From Methylobacterium sp. J-030 (GTDB lineage Bacteria; Pseudomonadota; Alphaproteobacteria; Rhizobiales; Beijerinckiaceae): a stretch of DNA of 64,000 nt. Each line of letters starts with the position of its first letter. Positions within the stretch are counted from its first letter, which is position 1. A program made the position numbers and the translations under genes. This document shows positions 1 through 9,473 of the stretch, one piece after another. Where the stretch lies: contig NZ_JAKSYM010000322.1 in the NCBI RefSeq assembly GCF_022829545.1, positions 1 to 64,000 on the forward strand, read 5' to 3'. A model generated the notes under the pieces. The model was not told where the DNA came from. It saw only the letters and a list, made by a program, of their open reading frames with translations, and did not search any database.

Positions 1-139
1 CCGCAACACCCGCAACCAGGGTGTCCTGGTCGTCAACGCCGCAAACCTCGTCCCCGCCTATTCCAGCCCGATCGGACGCCGCGCCGACGAGTTCGCCGTC
101 GTCCGCGCCGGCCTGAACTACAAGTTCGGCTCGTACTGA
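1..139 (+). CDS. Outer-membrane beta-barrel protein, C-terminal fragment
   Basis: Only the last 45 codons are in the window; the start lies upstream. The visible frame begins at base 2 and ends with a TGA at 137-139. It closes with the motif AGLNYKFGSY, the alternating final beta-strand with an aromatic last residue that the BAM machinery recognises in Gram-negative outer-membrane proteins. The length and function of the whole protein cannot be judged. A hairpin terminator follows 60 bases later. Confidence 0.7.
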   Translation, partial: RNTRNQGVLVVNAANLVPAYSSPIGRRADEFAVVRAGLNYKFGSY

Positions 140-200
140 GACGACGCCGACGGAGCGACGGTCCGGCCTGCCGGCCGCCGCTCCCCAGGCCTGACGATCG

Positions 201-232
201 GAGAGGCCGCTTCCGCGAGGGGGCGGCCTCTC
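201..232 (+). terminator. Hairpin terminator after the outer-membrane protein gene
   Basis: A perfect 10-bp inverted repeat (GAGAGGCCGC / GCGGCCTCTC) surrounds a 12-base loop and is followed by a short pyrimidine run. It lies 61 bases after the upstream stop codon and is probably its transcription terminator, although the T-tract is weak. Confidence 0.6.
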
Positions 233-410
233 CGCTTTCAGCGAGCGGAACTGCACGTCGGATCTGGGATCATCGTCCGGTCGACAGGTCGGGCGGTCCC
301 GATCCCCGACGCGGCCGCCCTCCCCAGCAGAGGGGGGGAGACGCGCGGAGCCGTTCGTCTCCTGTCCGACGCAGATGTGTGGACGGGGCGAACCGGCGCC
401 CGCCGCGCGG

Positions 411-1739
411 TCAGGCCGTCGAGGGTCGGCGGGCGCCCGGTTGCGGGGCGCGGCCCGGCACCAGCGACAGGGCCGCCGAGATCAGCGCGAACGCCACCAG
501 GGGCAGGAGGCTTAAGGTGAAGCTGCCGGTCCCGTCCTTGATCGCGCCGATCAGGTAGGGCCCGAGGAAGCCGCCGAGATTCCCGACCGCGTTGATCGCC
601 GCGATGCTGGCCGCCGCGGTGGCGGGGGGCATCTGCTCGGTGGCGAGCGCCCAGAACGGTCCTTTCAGCATGTAGACGCCGACCGCCGCCACGGTCAGCG
701 CCACCACCACCGGCCCGAGCCCGGTCAGCACCGTACCGCCCGCGAGCCCGAGCGCCAGGATCAGGAAGGAGAGCGCGAGGTGCCAGCGCCGCTCGTCCGT
801 CCGGTCGCTGTGCCGGCCCCACAGGATCATGGCGACCGACGCGAAGCCGTACGGGATGCTGTTCAGCAGGCCGGTCTCGACGTTGCCGAGGCCGAAGCTC
901 TTGACGATCTGCGGGGTCCAGAACGAGAGCCCGTAGCTGCTCGCCGTCGAGCCGAAATAGATCGCCGCGAACAGGGCAAGCCGCCGGTCGCGCAGGATCT
1001 CCCACAGGGGCGGCTTGGCCGCCTGCCCGCGCTTCGTATTGCGCGCCGCCTCGGCCTGGAGCTGCCGCGCCAGCCAGTCGCGCTCGGCCGCGGGCAGCCA
1101 GGCCGCGTCCCGCGGACCGTCCGGCAGGAACCACAGGACCGCGACCGCCATCAGCACCGCCGGCAGCCCTTCGAGGATGAACAGCCACTGCCAGCCCGCG
1201 AGCCCGAGCCCGGTCACGTTGAGGAGCGCCCCCGAGATCGGCGAGCCGAGGAACGACGAGATCGGGATCGAGATCATGAAGATCCCGATGATCCGCGCCC
1301 GGTAGGCCGAGGGGAACCAGTAGGTGAGATAGAGGATCACGCCCGGGAAGAACCCGGCCTCGGCGAGCCCGAGCAGGAAGCGCAGGCCGACGAACGACCA
1401 CGGCCCCTGCACGAGCGCCATGGCGGCGGAGATCAGCCCCCAGGTCGCCATGATCCGGGCGATCCACAGCCGCGCCCCGAAGCGCTCGAGCATCAGGTTG
1501 CTGGGGATCTCCATCAGGAAGTAGCCGAGGAAGAAGATCCCGGCGCCCCAGCCGAACACGGTAGCCGACAGGCCGACATCGTGGTTCATCTGGATCGCCG
1601 CGAAGCCGACATTCACGCGGTCGAGGAAGGAGATGAAGTAGGCGAGGATCAGGAACGGCACGAGCCGCCACCCGATCCGGCGCATCGCCGCGCGTTCCAG
1701 GGCGGTCTCGTCCGGGGAGCCTGTCACGGGGCTTGGCAT
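411..1739 (-). CDS. MFS transporter, anion:cation symporter (ACS) type
   Basis: A 442-residue inner-membrane carrier with about 12 hydrophobic helices. Early motifs FLDRVNVGFA and GLAEAGFFPG, then a charged central loop, match the ACS branch of the major facilitator superfamily (phthalate, tartrate, glucarate and similar carboxylates). The exact substrate cannot be read. The ATG at 1739 is chosen because GAGGACAGG lies just upstream; an ATG at 1754 and a GTG at 1793 are in frame. It lies downstream of, and on the same strand as, an ABC substrate-binding gene, so the two may form a small uptake unit. Confidence 0.85.
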   Translation of the reverse strand: MPSPVTGSPDETALERAAMRRIGWRLVPFLILAYFISFLDRVNVGFAAIQMNHDVGLSATVFGWGAGIFFLGYFLMEIPSNLMLERFGARLWIARIMATWGLISAAMALVQGPWSFVGLRFLLGLAEAGFFPGVILYLTYWFPSAYRARIIGIFMISIPISSFLGSPISGALLNVTGLGLAGWQWLFILEGLPAVLMAVAVLWFLPDGPRDAAWLPAAERDWLARQLQAEAARNTKRGQAAKPPLWEILRDRRLALFAAIYFGSTASSYGLSFWTPQIVKSFGLGNVETGLLNSIPYGFASVAMILWGRHSDRTDERRWHLALSFLILALGLAGGTVLTGLGPVVVALTVAAVGVYMLKGPFWALATEQMPPATAAASIAAINAVGNLGGFLGPYLIGAIKDGTGSFTLSLLPLVAFALISAALSLVPGRAPQPGARRPSTA

Positions 1740-2014
1740 CGGGCCTGTCCTCATCGCGGAGTCCGCGCGGATTCGGAGGACGCCCGGCCCCACCGCGACG
1801 GCGGGGTGACGGACCTCTCGGGCGTCCTCGCGGGCCGGTCATCTCTGGCGGTGACCTGTGCCGATCCTGCTTAGCCCGTCACCGGCGCGGCTGGGAAGCC
1901 GGTGCGATGCGGTGACGGACCGGATCTGTTGACGGTGCGGGCGTCTTCGTAGGCCGGGAGACCGTCGAGGATTGCGCGATCGAGGCGGTCCCGGGGCGGG
2001 AGCGGCGCCTCCCC

Positions 2015-3586
2015 TCAACCTTTCTTCACGTTCCAGAACACCGGCACGCCGTCGAGCACCCCGGTCAGGGACGGCTTGTACGAAGTCTGGTTGAAGTACT
2101 GGCCGAGCGGCAGGTAGGGCAGGTCGATGAAGGCCTGCCGCTGCAGATCGTCCGCGAGCGTCTTGCGGGCGGCGGTGTCGGGGGCGTCGAGCCACCGGTC
2201 CCGCAGGGCCTCGATCGTCGCGCTCGTCGGCCAGCCGATCGCGGCGGTCTGGCCGGTCCCGCGCAGGAAGGCGCTGACCGCCGGATTGGCCTGATCGAGC
2301 CCCGCCCAGAAGGTGCAGAAGGCGCTCCAGCCCCCTTGCGCGACCGGGTCCTTCTTGGTCCGCCGCTGCACCACCGAGCCCCAGTCCATGATCTGGTAAT
2401 CGACGTTGAAGCCGGCGCGGCTGAGCATGTCGGCCGCGACATCCGCCATCGCCTTCAGGCTCGGGAAGTCGGAGGCGCCCATCAGCACCACCTTCTCGCC
2501 CTTGTAGCCCGCCGCCGCCAGCGCCCTCTTGGCCCCCTCGTAGTCGCGCTTGGCCGTGAACACGTCGAGGCCGACATCGCTCGCCATCGGCAGGCCGGGG
2601 CAGAAGAAGCCGGTCGGCACGTGGATCAGCTTCGGATCCGTGCCGGTCACCGCCTGCATGACGTCGGTCTGGTCGACGACCTTCAGCAGCACCTGCCGGA
2701 TCGCCGGGTTGTCGAAGGGCGGCTGAAGCTGGTTCATCCGCAGGCAGCCGATCAGGCCGGTCGGATCGATGATCCGCGTCGTCAGGCCGCCGAGCGTCGG
2801 CACGAGGTCGGCGGGCGGCTGCTCCCACCAGTCCATCTCGCCGGTCTGCATGGCCGAGGCGGCGGTGGCCTGATCGGGGATGGTGGTCCACTCGACGCGG
2901 TCGACGAAGACGCGCTTGGAGCCCGAGGTCCATTTCGGTTCCCCGCCCTCCCGGGGGACGTAGCCGGCAAACCGCTCGTAGACGACCCGGGCGCCGACCA
3001 CGCGCTCGTCGGCCTTGAAGCGGAACGGTCCGCTGCCGACCATCTCGGTCACCTGCGTGAACGGGTCGGTCTTAGCCAGCCGCTCCGGCATGATCGCGCA
3101 GATCGAGGAGCCGACCTTGCCGAGGGCATCCGGCAGGAGCGCGAAGGGCTTCTTCAGGCGGAACTGGATCGTCCGGTCGTCGGCGGCCGAGAGTTCGTCC
3201 GTATAGGCCATGAGCGTCTGGCCCATGGCGTCGCGCTTGCCCCAGCGGGCGACGCTCGCCACGCAATCCCGGGCGAGCACCGGGCTGCCGTCGTGGAAGG
3301 ACAGTCCAGGCCGGAGCGTCAGACGCCAGAGCTTGCCGTCGTTCTCCACGGTGTGGCCGGCGACCATCTGCGGCTGCGCCGCGTAGGCGGCATCCGTGCC
3401 GTAGAGCGTGTCGAACACCGCGAGCCCATGGTTCCGGGTCACGTAGGCGGTCGTCCAGACCGGATCGAGCACCGTCAGGTCGGCCTGCGGGATGAACTTG
3501 AGGACCCGGGCGGCCGTGCCCTGCGCCAGCGCCGGGGCGGCGAGCGCGGCGCCCGACAGGGCCATGAAGGATCGTCTGTTGAGCAT
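2015..3586 (-). CDS. ABC transporter substrate-binding protein, dipeptide/oligopeptide family (SBP_bac_5)
   Basis: 523 residues, the usual length for this family. The N-terminus MLNRRSFMALSGAALAAPALA has twin arginines before a hydrophobic stretch and an Ala-x-Ala cleavage site, so a Tat-exported periplasmic protein is likely. The family core follows: the DPVWTTAYVTRNHG region, LRPGLSFHDGSPV and a C-terminal YLPLGQYFNQ segment. Such proteins bring peptides, opines or other amphiphiles to a membrane permease. No permease or ATPase gene is adjacent; the next gene downstream is an MFS carrier, so this is an orphan binding protein unless its partners lie elsewhere. Confidence 0.88.
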   Translation of the reverse strand: MLNRRSFMALSGAALAAPALAQGTAARVLKFIPQADLTVLDPVWTTAYVTRNHGLAVFDTLYGTDAAYAAQPQMVAGHTVENDGKLWRLTLRPGLSFHDGSPVLARDCVASVARWGKRDAMGQTLMAYTDELSAADDRTIQFRLKKPFALLPDALGKVGSSICAIMPERLAKTDPFTQVTEMVGSGPFRFKADERVVGARVVYERFAGYVPREGGEPKWTSGSKRVFVDRVEWTTIPDQATAASAMQTGEMDWWEQPPADLVPTLGGLTTRIIDPTGLIGCLRMNQLQPPFDNPAIRQVLLKVVDQTDVMQAVTGTDPKLIHVPTGFFCPGLPMASDVGLDVFTAKRDYEGAKRALAAAGYKGEKVVLMGASDFPSLKAMADVAADMLSRAGFNVDYQIMDWGSVVQRRTKKDPVAQGGWSAFCTFWAGLDQANPAVSAFLRGTGQTAAIGWPTSATIEALRDRWLDAPDTAARKTLADDLQRQAFIDLPYLPLGQYFNQTSYKPSLTGVLDGVPVFWNVKKG

Positions 3587-3925
3587 GCGGCCTGTCCACC
3601 CGATGAGGTCCGGCCGAGCGTAGCACGCCCCGGGCCAGGCGGCGTCAGACGGCCTCGGTCCCTCGGCGACGCCCCATCCCCCGGGCGACCGGTCCGCGGA
3701 TCCGGTAAGCGGAAAGAACTCTATTCGATCCTACGGACGCGTTTTTCCATCGTGATCGGTCGCAGGAACAATGTTTTGTCAACAGAAAGACTTTATTGCC
3801 CCTCATACGGCCGCAGCGGTCGAGCCCGGCAGTCAGGACGTCCCCAGGGCGTCGATCCGGCCGGCGATGCGCGGCCGCCACCCGGTCGTTCGACCGGACG
3901 CGAGTTTCCAGGATCAAGCGCCACC
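3587..3925. other. Intergenic, 339 bases
   Basis: This stretch separates the divergent binding-protein gene and the small gene at 3926. Its middle (about 3715-3800) is clearly AT-richer than the surroundings and probably holds promoters for one or both genes. No convincing gene, hairpin or repeat was seen. Confidence 0.4.
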
Positions 3926-4159
3926 ATGAATTTCACGGTCTCCGCACGCCTCGCCGCGCGCCGGTTCGCCTATCAGCACGCCTCCGTGCTCACCGCCCTC
4001 GACCAGGGCATGAGCCTGATCGCCGCCGGCATGGCCGACGTGACGATCACCGACGCAAGCGGCCGGATCCGATCGCCGGCGGCGCTCTACCAATCCCTGT
4101 TCGGCAGCATCGCGACGCCGCAGGCCCGGCCGGCCCCGGTGGCGCTGCAGGCCGCCTGA
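3926..4159 (+). CDS. Hypothetical small protein, 77 aa
   Basis: A short soluble-looking protein starting MNFTVSARLAARRFAYQHAS, with Ala-rich helical sequence, a central DVTITDASGRIRSPA stretch and an Ala/Pro-rich tail. I do not recognise a family. The support is start-codon context (ATG after an AT-rich upstream region), codon use typical of the genome and an isolated position. No signal peptide or cysteine is present. Confidence 0.5.
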   Translation: MNFTVSARLAARRFAYQHASVLTALDQGMSLIAAGMADVTITDASGRIRSPAALYQSLFGSIATPQARPAPVALQAA

Positions 4160-4340
4160 TTGGTCCGGGACGGCACCATCAACCGCTGAGGTCCGCCGCG
4201 GCGGCCGCACTCGATCTTGGACGCAAAGAAATTCTGCGGATACGGGGCCGTGTTTCTGGACATCCATCGAGATCAGGCTTAACCTAAGAGTGTTCGTGCC
4301 GCCGACGTTTCGGCTCGAATGCTTCCAAGGATCGGTATAC

Positions 4341-4889
4341 ATGAAGCGCCGTAGCGCGCGGCCATTTATGGTCGAAGTCAAGCACGCCCGGACCCCACGC
4401 ACAGCTCTGCAAGTCCCCGAGCCGCAGGCGCGGCCCGACAAGGTCCTCTGGCCGGAGCTGGCGCAGGCCGAGCCCAAGTCGGCGCAGCCGGCGTTCGAGG
4501 CGGCGCCGCCTCCGCGGGCGGAGCCGAAGGAGCCGGACGCACCGGTCCGGCGCGTCCTGCCGAGCCTCGTTCCGATGTTCCAGGGTGCGGACGAGCCCGA
4601 GGCCGAGCCTGAGTTCCCGGCCGAGGCGCCGCCCCGGCGGACGCGGCGCAAACGCACCCCCGTGGCCGCGCAGCCGGCACCGGAGGCGGCCCCGGCCGAG
4701 CCGGCGCGGGAGGTCCGTCCGACCGCGGCCCGGGCGGAACGGATTGCCACGCTGACGGTGAAGCCGGTCGCCGCGGCTGCCGATGAGCCCGGACAGGGCG
4801 CAGCACCACGATCCCCGACTTGGCGTCGGACGAAGGAACTCCGGCTCGGCGAACGCTGGAAGCGCCGTCTCCCGCCTTATCTGCGCTGA
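4341..4889 (+). CDS. Hypothetical basic, Pro/Ala-rich protein, 182 aa
   Basis: The protein begins MKRRSARPFMVEVKHARTPR and ends with the basic segment LGERWKRRLPPYLR. The middle is a low-complexity linker rich in Pro, Ala and Glu. The conserved-looking ends and disordered middle suggest a DNA- or protein-binding tether, but no function can be assigned. AAGGA sits 13 bases before the ATG; a GTG at 4290 is an alternative start. A TTAACC half-site lies about 60 bases upstream, but no second TTAA is at the right spacing. Confidence 0.6.
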   Translation: MKRRSARPFMVEVKHARTPRTALQVPEPQARPDKVLWPELAQAEPKSAQPAFEAAPPPRAEPKEPDAPVRRVLPSLVPMFQGADEPEAEPEFPAEAPPRRTRRKRTPVAAQPAPEAAPAEPAREVRPTAARAERIATLTVKPVAAAADEPGQGAAPRSPTWRRTKELRLGERWKRRLPPYLR

Positions 4890-5167
4890 AGCGGGCTCAG
4901 GCATTAAACGCCTGCGTGCCGTGGATGGCCGTCATGGGCGTGGGAAAGCCGTCGTGCGCTTTCCCCGAGAACCGTTCCCGAACACGATGCAGATCCAGTG
5001 TTCGCGTCGATGACTCCGGCGTGGCCGTCGCTCCGGACGGAGCGCGGCGGTTCAGCGGCACCGCGCGCATTATGGTCGCGCCGCATCGACCGCGGCGTTC
5101 CAACGGAAACCGTATCAGCCCCGGATATCCACGGCCTGCTGCATCCGCCAGACCGGTCGATGGGAGC

Positions 5168-5641
5168 TCAAGCCGCCGACCGCTCGGGCCTCGCGCCCCC
5201 GGCCAGGCGCGAGTTGCGGTATCGCGGATCGCCCGTGACCTCGCGCTGGACCCAGGGCGGCAGAACCACCGGCTGATCCTCGCGCGCGAGTTCAATCTCC
5301 GCCAGGATCAGGCCCGCGAGCGCGCCGCCGAACACGTCGACGTCCCAGGTCGCCCCGGCATGCTCGACGCGGAAGCGCGTCTTCTCCAAGCGACGGTTGG
5401 CCGGCACGCGCGCCAGCAGCACCGCGCCGTCCGCCGGGGGGACCGCGAACTCGACCTCCTCGCGGCTGGTGCCGCGCCGCGGGCTCTTCCACGTCACCAG
5501 CATGCGCTCGCCGGCTTGGCGGATGCGGATCGTGTTGGCGTCATCGGTGAAGAGATAGCCCTGAACCAGCGGCGTCCCCGACCGGCAATGCGCCAGCACG
5601 GCGGGGCCCGCGATGAATTTGCGCTCGATTTCGACAGCCAT
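5168..5641 (-). CDS. CYTH domain-containing protein (triphosphate tunnel phosphohydrolase family)
   Basis: 157 residues with the diagnostic ExExK motif (VEIERKF) at the extreme N-terminus, followed by the alternating charged strands (TIRIRQAG, LVTWKSPRRGT, EVEFAVP, EKTRFRVEHAG, DVDVFGG, LAEIELARED) of the eight-stranded tunnel fold. Family members hydrolyse inorganic triphosphate or other triphosphates with a divalent metal. The start at 5641 places the motif at residues 3-7, as in relatives; an ATG at 5659 is in frame. It is divergent from the Nudix gene across 89 bases, and the two phosphohydrolases may share a promoter region. Confidence 0.85.
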   Translation of the reverse strand: MAVEIERKFIAGPAVLAHCRSGTPLVQGYLFTDDANTIRIRQAGERMLVTWKSPRRGTSREEVEFAVPPADGAVLLARVPANRRLEKTRFRVEHAGATWDVDVFGGALAGLILAEIELAREDQPVVLPPWVQREVTGDPRYRNSRLAGGARPERSAA

Positions 5642-5730
5642 GCTGCGACTCAGGGTCATTCAATCGTGGAAGTTTCGCCGACAAACCGGCGCGCGGCAAG
5701 CAGTCCGGCCAATGCTGAGAAGAGCGTGAC

Positions 5731-6345
5731 ATGCATGGCTCTTCGCCGCGTGAGGCGGGACGTGTTGCCACATTCTTCAACTATGTAAAGGATGTAGGAG
5801 TCGCAAGATTGCAGAATCACCGTCGGCAAACCCGTCCTTTCTCACCCGCGAGTCCATCGCTGAAGACAGAATCGAAACGTCCGAGCCTGAAGAAGCTGCT
5901 GCGGAAGGCGCAGGCCAAGCCGCTCAAGCAGGTCGCGGCGCTGCCGTTCCGCATCGGATCGGACGGTCAGGTCGAAGTGATGCTGATCACGTCGCGGGAT
6001 ACCGGCCGCTGGATCATCCCCAAAGGCTGGCCGATGATCGGCCGCAAAGCGCATCGGGCCGCCGAACGGGAAGCGTTCGAGGAGGCCGGCCTGACGGGAC
6101 AGATCGCGGCGGATCCAGTCGGGTGGTACCGCTACGAGAAGCGCCTCGCCCAGGGGCGCGCGCTGCCCTGCAAGGTCCGCGTCTACCCGCTGCGGGTCGA
6201 GGTCCAGCACCCACGCTGGCCGGAGCAGGCGCAACGGACGCTCCGGTGGTTCGCCCCGGCGGATGCGGCGCGCCTCGTCCAGGAGGACGATCTCCGGCGG
6301 CTGCTCGCGGGCTTCGCCGCGGGGCCCGCCTGCGCCCGTGTCTGA
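5731..6345 (+). CDS. Nudix hydrolase, diphosphoinositol-polyphosphate phosphohydrolase-like
   Basis: 204 residues. The Nudix helix region runs from the IPKGWPM motif (about residue 96) through REAFEEAGL, so the catalytic glutamates at about 114, 117 and 118 are present. The first Glu of the textbook box is replaced by a basic residue, as in many alphaproteobacterial IPKGWPM-type proteins. The family cleaves nucleoside diphosphate-X or polyphosphorylated substrates. The first 45 residues look atypical, so a later non-ATG start is possible. It is divergent from the CYTH gene. Confidence 0.82.
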   Translation: MHGSSPREAGRVATFFNYVKDVGVARLQNHRRQTRPFSPASPSLKTESKRPSLKKLLRKAQAKPLKQVAALPFRIGSDGQVEVMLITSRDTGRWIIPKGWPMIGRKAHRAAEREAFEEAGLTGQIAADPVGWYRYEKRLAQGRALPCKVRVYPLRVEVQHPRWPEQAQRTLRWFAPADAARLVQEDDLRRLLAGFAAGPACARV

Positions 6346-6458
6346 GGATGCGCGGCTCGGCGCGACCCCGGGCTGCGTGTTCTTACCGCCAGTATGCAAC
6401 TTATGATTAGTATTCACGGCGTAGCCTTCCGGACGATACCGCCGGTTGGGTCCATTCG

Positions 6459-8933
6459 ATGTACCGCGCCTTCACCTGCCTCGCCGATGAGCACACTGTC
6501 TGGGTCGTGGTACTCGCGGCCTGCGTGTGCTGGATCACCTGCTCGGTCGCGCTGAAGCTCGAACAGCGGGTTCGGATCCGCGACGGCGGCCCCGCCCTGA
6601 TCTGGCCGCTGGCGGCGGGGTTCTCGATCGGTTCCGGAATCTGGAGCACGCATTTCATCGGCATGCTGGGCTACGACCCCGGCGTCGTCCTGGGCTACGA
6701 GCCCCGGATCACGTTGCTGTCGCTGGCCGTCGCCATCGCGGCGGCCACGGCGGCCTTCCTGTTCGCGCGTTCGGGATCGTCGGCGGGGTCGTCTGCGGGC
6801 TCGTCGGCCTGGGTCGGCGCGGGGGCGGGCCTCGTGCTCGGCCTCGGCATCGCCTGCATGCACTTCCTCGGCATCGCGGGGGTGCGGCTGCCGGGGCATT
6901 TCACCTGGGACGGCGCGCTCGTGGTGACAGCCATCGCGGCGGGCGGCCTGCTGGCGGCGGTCGGCATGGCGGTCCACGTCAGCGGCACCGACGGGCGCAC
7001 CCGGGCCGCGGCGGCCACGATCCTGACGCTGGCCATCGCGCTGCTCCACTTCCTGGCCATGGCGGCGGCCCGGGTGGTGCCGGATCCGGCCCTGGCGGTC
7101 CCGCAACTCGGCCTCGACCGCGGGGTGCTGGCCAGCGGCATCGCGGCCGTGATGGCGGTGATCCTGGCCTTCGGTGCCCTGACGCTGATGCTGGACCGCC
7201 TGCACGGCATGAACGTCGCGCTGGCCCGCCAGGGCCGCATGCTCCAGGAGAAGACTCGGCTGCTCGACGACACCCTCGACAGCATGGACCAGGGCCTGAT
7301 CAAGGTCGATGCGGGCGGCATCGTGCGCGTGTGCAACGAGCGGGCGCTGGCGCTGCTCGATCTGCCGCGGGCGATGATGCAGGCCCAGCCGCGCTACCGC
7401 ATGGTGCTGCGCTATCAGGCCCGCCAGCGCGAGCGGAACCCCACCGATCGGGCCTTCCGCGCCTGGGTCGCGCGCGGCGAAGCGGGGCGGGCTCACGTCC
7501 ACGAGCGCACGCGGCCGAACGGCCTCGTTCTGGAGGTCCGTACCGTCCCGCTGGCGGATGGCGGCTTCGTGCGGACCTTCACCGACATCACCAAGCGCAA
7601 GGCCGCCGAGGCCGAGGTGGCGCGCCTCGCCCGTCACGACGTGCTCACCGGCCTGCCGAACCGGGCGCTGTTCCACGAGACCGTGGCGCGCAGCCTCGCC
7701 GACATCGCCCTGCACGGGGGCGCCTGCGCGGTCCTGTACCTCGATCTCGACGGGTTCAAGGGCGTGAACGACAGCCTCGGCCACCAGGCCGGGGACGAAC
7801 TCCTGCGGCACGTCGCGGGCGGTCTCGTGGGCGTGGCGGGCGCCGGGGCCGTGGCGCGCCTCGGGGGCGACGAGTTCGCCGTGCTGGTCCCCGGAGGGGC
7901 CGTGCAGGCCGGCCCCCTGGCCGAACGCCTCATCGCGCTGTTCGACCACCCGCTCAGCGTGGGCGGGCACCGGATCAGCGTCGGCCTGAGCGTCGGCATC
8001 GCGTTCGCTCCCGAGCACGGCACCGCGGCGGAATGCCTGTACCGGCGCGCCGACCTCGCGCTCTACCGGGCCAAGGCCGAGGGACGCGGCACGTTCCGCG
8101 TCTTCACCCCCGCCATGGACGAGGAGGCCGAGGCCCGCCGGGTGCTGGAGCGCGACCTGCGCCAGGCCATGGACGAGGACGGGCTCAGCCTCCATTACCA
8201 GCCGCAGGTGGACGGCCGGACCGGCGCGCTCATCGGGTTCGAGGCGCTCCTGCGCTGGGTCCACCCGGAGCGCGGCCCTATCGGCCCGGACGTCTTCGTG
8301 CCGCTGGCGGAGGAGACCGGGCTGATCATCGCCCTGGGCGAGTGGGTGCTGCGGGCGGCCTGCCACGAGGCGGCGGGGTGGGCGCAGCCCCTCAAGATCG
8401 CGGTGAACCTCTCGCCCCGGCAGTTCCAGAGACCTGACCTGCCCGAGCGGGTCCTGGCCATCCTGGCGCAGACCGGTCTGGCGCCCGACCGTCTGGAACT
8501 CGAAGTCACCGAGAGCATCATCATCAACGACATGGCCCGGGCTGTCGGCATCCTCCGGCGCCTGCGGAGCTACGGGATCCGGATCAGCATGGACGATTTC
8601 GGGACCGGCTACGCGTCGCTGGCCACGCTCCAGGCCTTCCCGTTCGACAAGCTGAAGATCGACCGCTCCTTCGTGTCGCAGCTCGGCTCGGAGCCGCAGG
8701 CGGCCGCGATCGTGCGCGCGGTGCTCGGCCTCGGCCGCAGCCTGGGCATGGGGGTGGTGGCGGAGGGCGTCGAGACCGAGGCGCAGCGGGTGTTCCTCGC
8801 CGAGGAGGCCTGCGGCGAGATGCAGGGCTACCTCTTCGGCAAGCCGCGCCCGATCGCCGACTACGCCGTCGCCCTCGAACCCGCCGCCGACGTGGCCGCC
8901 CGGGTCGCTCCCGGCCTCGCGCTCGCCGGTTGA
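6459..8933 (+). CDS. Membrane MHYT-PAS-GGDEF-EAL cyclic-di-GMP turnover protein
   Basis: 824 residues. About 1-250: seven hydrophobic helices with the MHYT signatures HFIGML, MHFLGI and HFLAMA, a proposed gas- or copper-sensing membrane module. About 260-370: a PAS-like segment. GGDEF near residue 470 is intact (RLGGDEFA), so diguanylate cyclase activity is possible. EAL near 595 is intact (FEALLRW), with NLSPRQF, DDFGTGYASL and AEGVET motifs, so c-di-GMP phosphodiesterase activity is also possible. The net direction cannot be read. It is a single gene with an AT-rich upstream region. It likely links a membrane signal to motility or biofilm. Confidence 0.93.
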   Translation: MYRAFTCLADEHTVWVVVLAACVCWITCSVALKLEQRVRIRDGGPALIWPLAAGFSIGSGIWSTHFIGMLGYDPGVVLGYEPRITLLSLAVAIAAATAAFLFARSGSSAGSSAGSSAWVGAGAGLVLGLGIACMHFLGIAGVRLPGHFTWDGALVVTAIAAGGLLAAVGMAVHVSGTDGRTRAAAATILTLAIALLHFLAMAAARVVPDPALAVPQLGLDRGVLASGIAAVMAVILAFGALTLMLDRLHGMNVALARQGRMLQEKTRLLDDTLDSMDQGLIKVDAGGIVRVCNERALALLDLPRAMMQAQPRYRMVLRYQARQRERNPTDRAFRAWVARGEAGRAHVHERTRPNGLVLEVRTVPLADGGFVRTFTDITKRKAAEAEVARLARHDVLTGLPNRALFHETVARSLADIALHGGACAVLYLDLDGFKGVNDSLGHQAGDELLRHVAGGLVGVAGAGAVARLGGDEFAVLVPGGAVQAGPLAERLIALFDHPLSVGGHRISVGLSVGIAFAPEHGTAAECLYRRADLALYRAKAEGRGTFRVFTPAMDEEAEARRVLERDLRQAMDEDGLSLHYQPQVDGRTGALIGFEALLRWVHPERGPIGPDVFVPLAEETGLIIALGEWVLRAACHEAAGWAQPLKIAVNLSPRQFQRPDLPERVLAILAQTGLAPDRLELEVTESIIINDMARAVGILRRLRSYGIRISMDDFGTGYASLATLQAFPFDKLKIDRSFVSQLGSEPQAAAIVRAVLGLGRSLGMGVVAEGVETEAQRVFLAEEACGEMQGYLFGKPRPIADYAVALEPAADVAARVAPGLALAG

Positions 8934-9033
8934 GGCCGCCGGGACGGGAACCGGCACAGGGCCCCGCCGTTGGTTCATCAGATTGGATCGCTTCTAAGTT
9001 TTGAGCGATCCGCGATCCTACGGGAGCCTGATC

Positions 9034-9231
9034 ATGAATGCGAAGTGCGAGACCTGCCGGTTCTTCGACGAGCACAAGGGCAACGGCGCCGTCGCCCAGA
9101 ACGATGCCGGCCTGTGCCGCTTCAACCCGCCCGTCAGCCAGCCCGCCCCCGAATCGAAGGGCCTCTGGCCGGTGGTCGCCTCCAAGGACTGGTGCGGCCA
9201 CTACACGCCCGAGATGACGGCGGCCGAGTAA
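9034..9231 (+). CDS. Small Cys-rich protein, 65 aa, probable metal-binding
   Basis: MNAKCETCRFFDEHKGNG is followed by a second Cys in LCRFNPP and a fourth in DWCGHYTP. The Cys-x2-Cys...Cys...Cys-x-His arrangement resembles a small zinc or iron-sulfur site. No signal peptide is present and I do not recognise a named family. GGGAG lies 8 bases before the ATG; a TTG at 9001 is in frame but lacks such a site. The gene is monocistronic and closed by a strong terminator. Confidence 0.7.
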   Translation: MNAKCETCRFFDEHKGNGAVAQNDAGLCRFNPPVSQPAPESKGLWPVVASKDWCGHYTPEMTAAE

Positions 9232-9256
9232 GCGCCCCGCACGGATGCGGTGACAG

Positions 9257-9286
9257 GGGCCGGCCTTCGGGTCGGCCCTTTCGTTT
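9257..9286 (+). terminator. UUCG-tetraloop rho-independent terminator
   Basis: A 9-bp stem (GGGCCGGCC / GGTCGGCCC, one G-U pair) closed by a TTCG tetraloop, followed by TTTCGTTT. It lies 26 bases after the stop of the small Cys-rich gene. Confidence 0.8.
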
Positions 9287-9473
9287 GCGCGGGCGCGACG
9301 GATGGGCCCAGCTTCACAGCGCCCCCTGATCGGCGCGCGCTTGTCGCCTACCTTGGAGGCGATCTAGGCTTTCGGTGCTGTCCCGCGGGTGAGCCCATTC
9401 GTGTCGGTCCGCACGCCCGCGCCGCGCGGGGAAGCACCGGCCGCACAGTTTTGATTCGAACCGGAGAAACTTG

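Noticed and set aside
3645..3917. Minus-strand open frame of 90 codons in the 3.6-3.9 kb gap
   Set aside because: No ribosome-binding site, atypical composition, and it spans the AT-rich promoter region.
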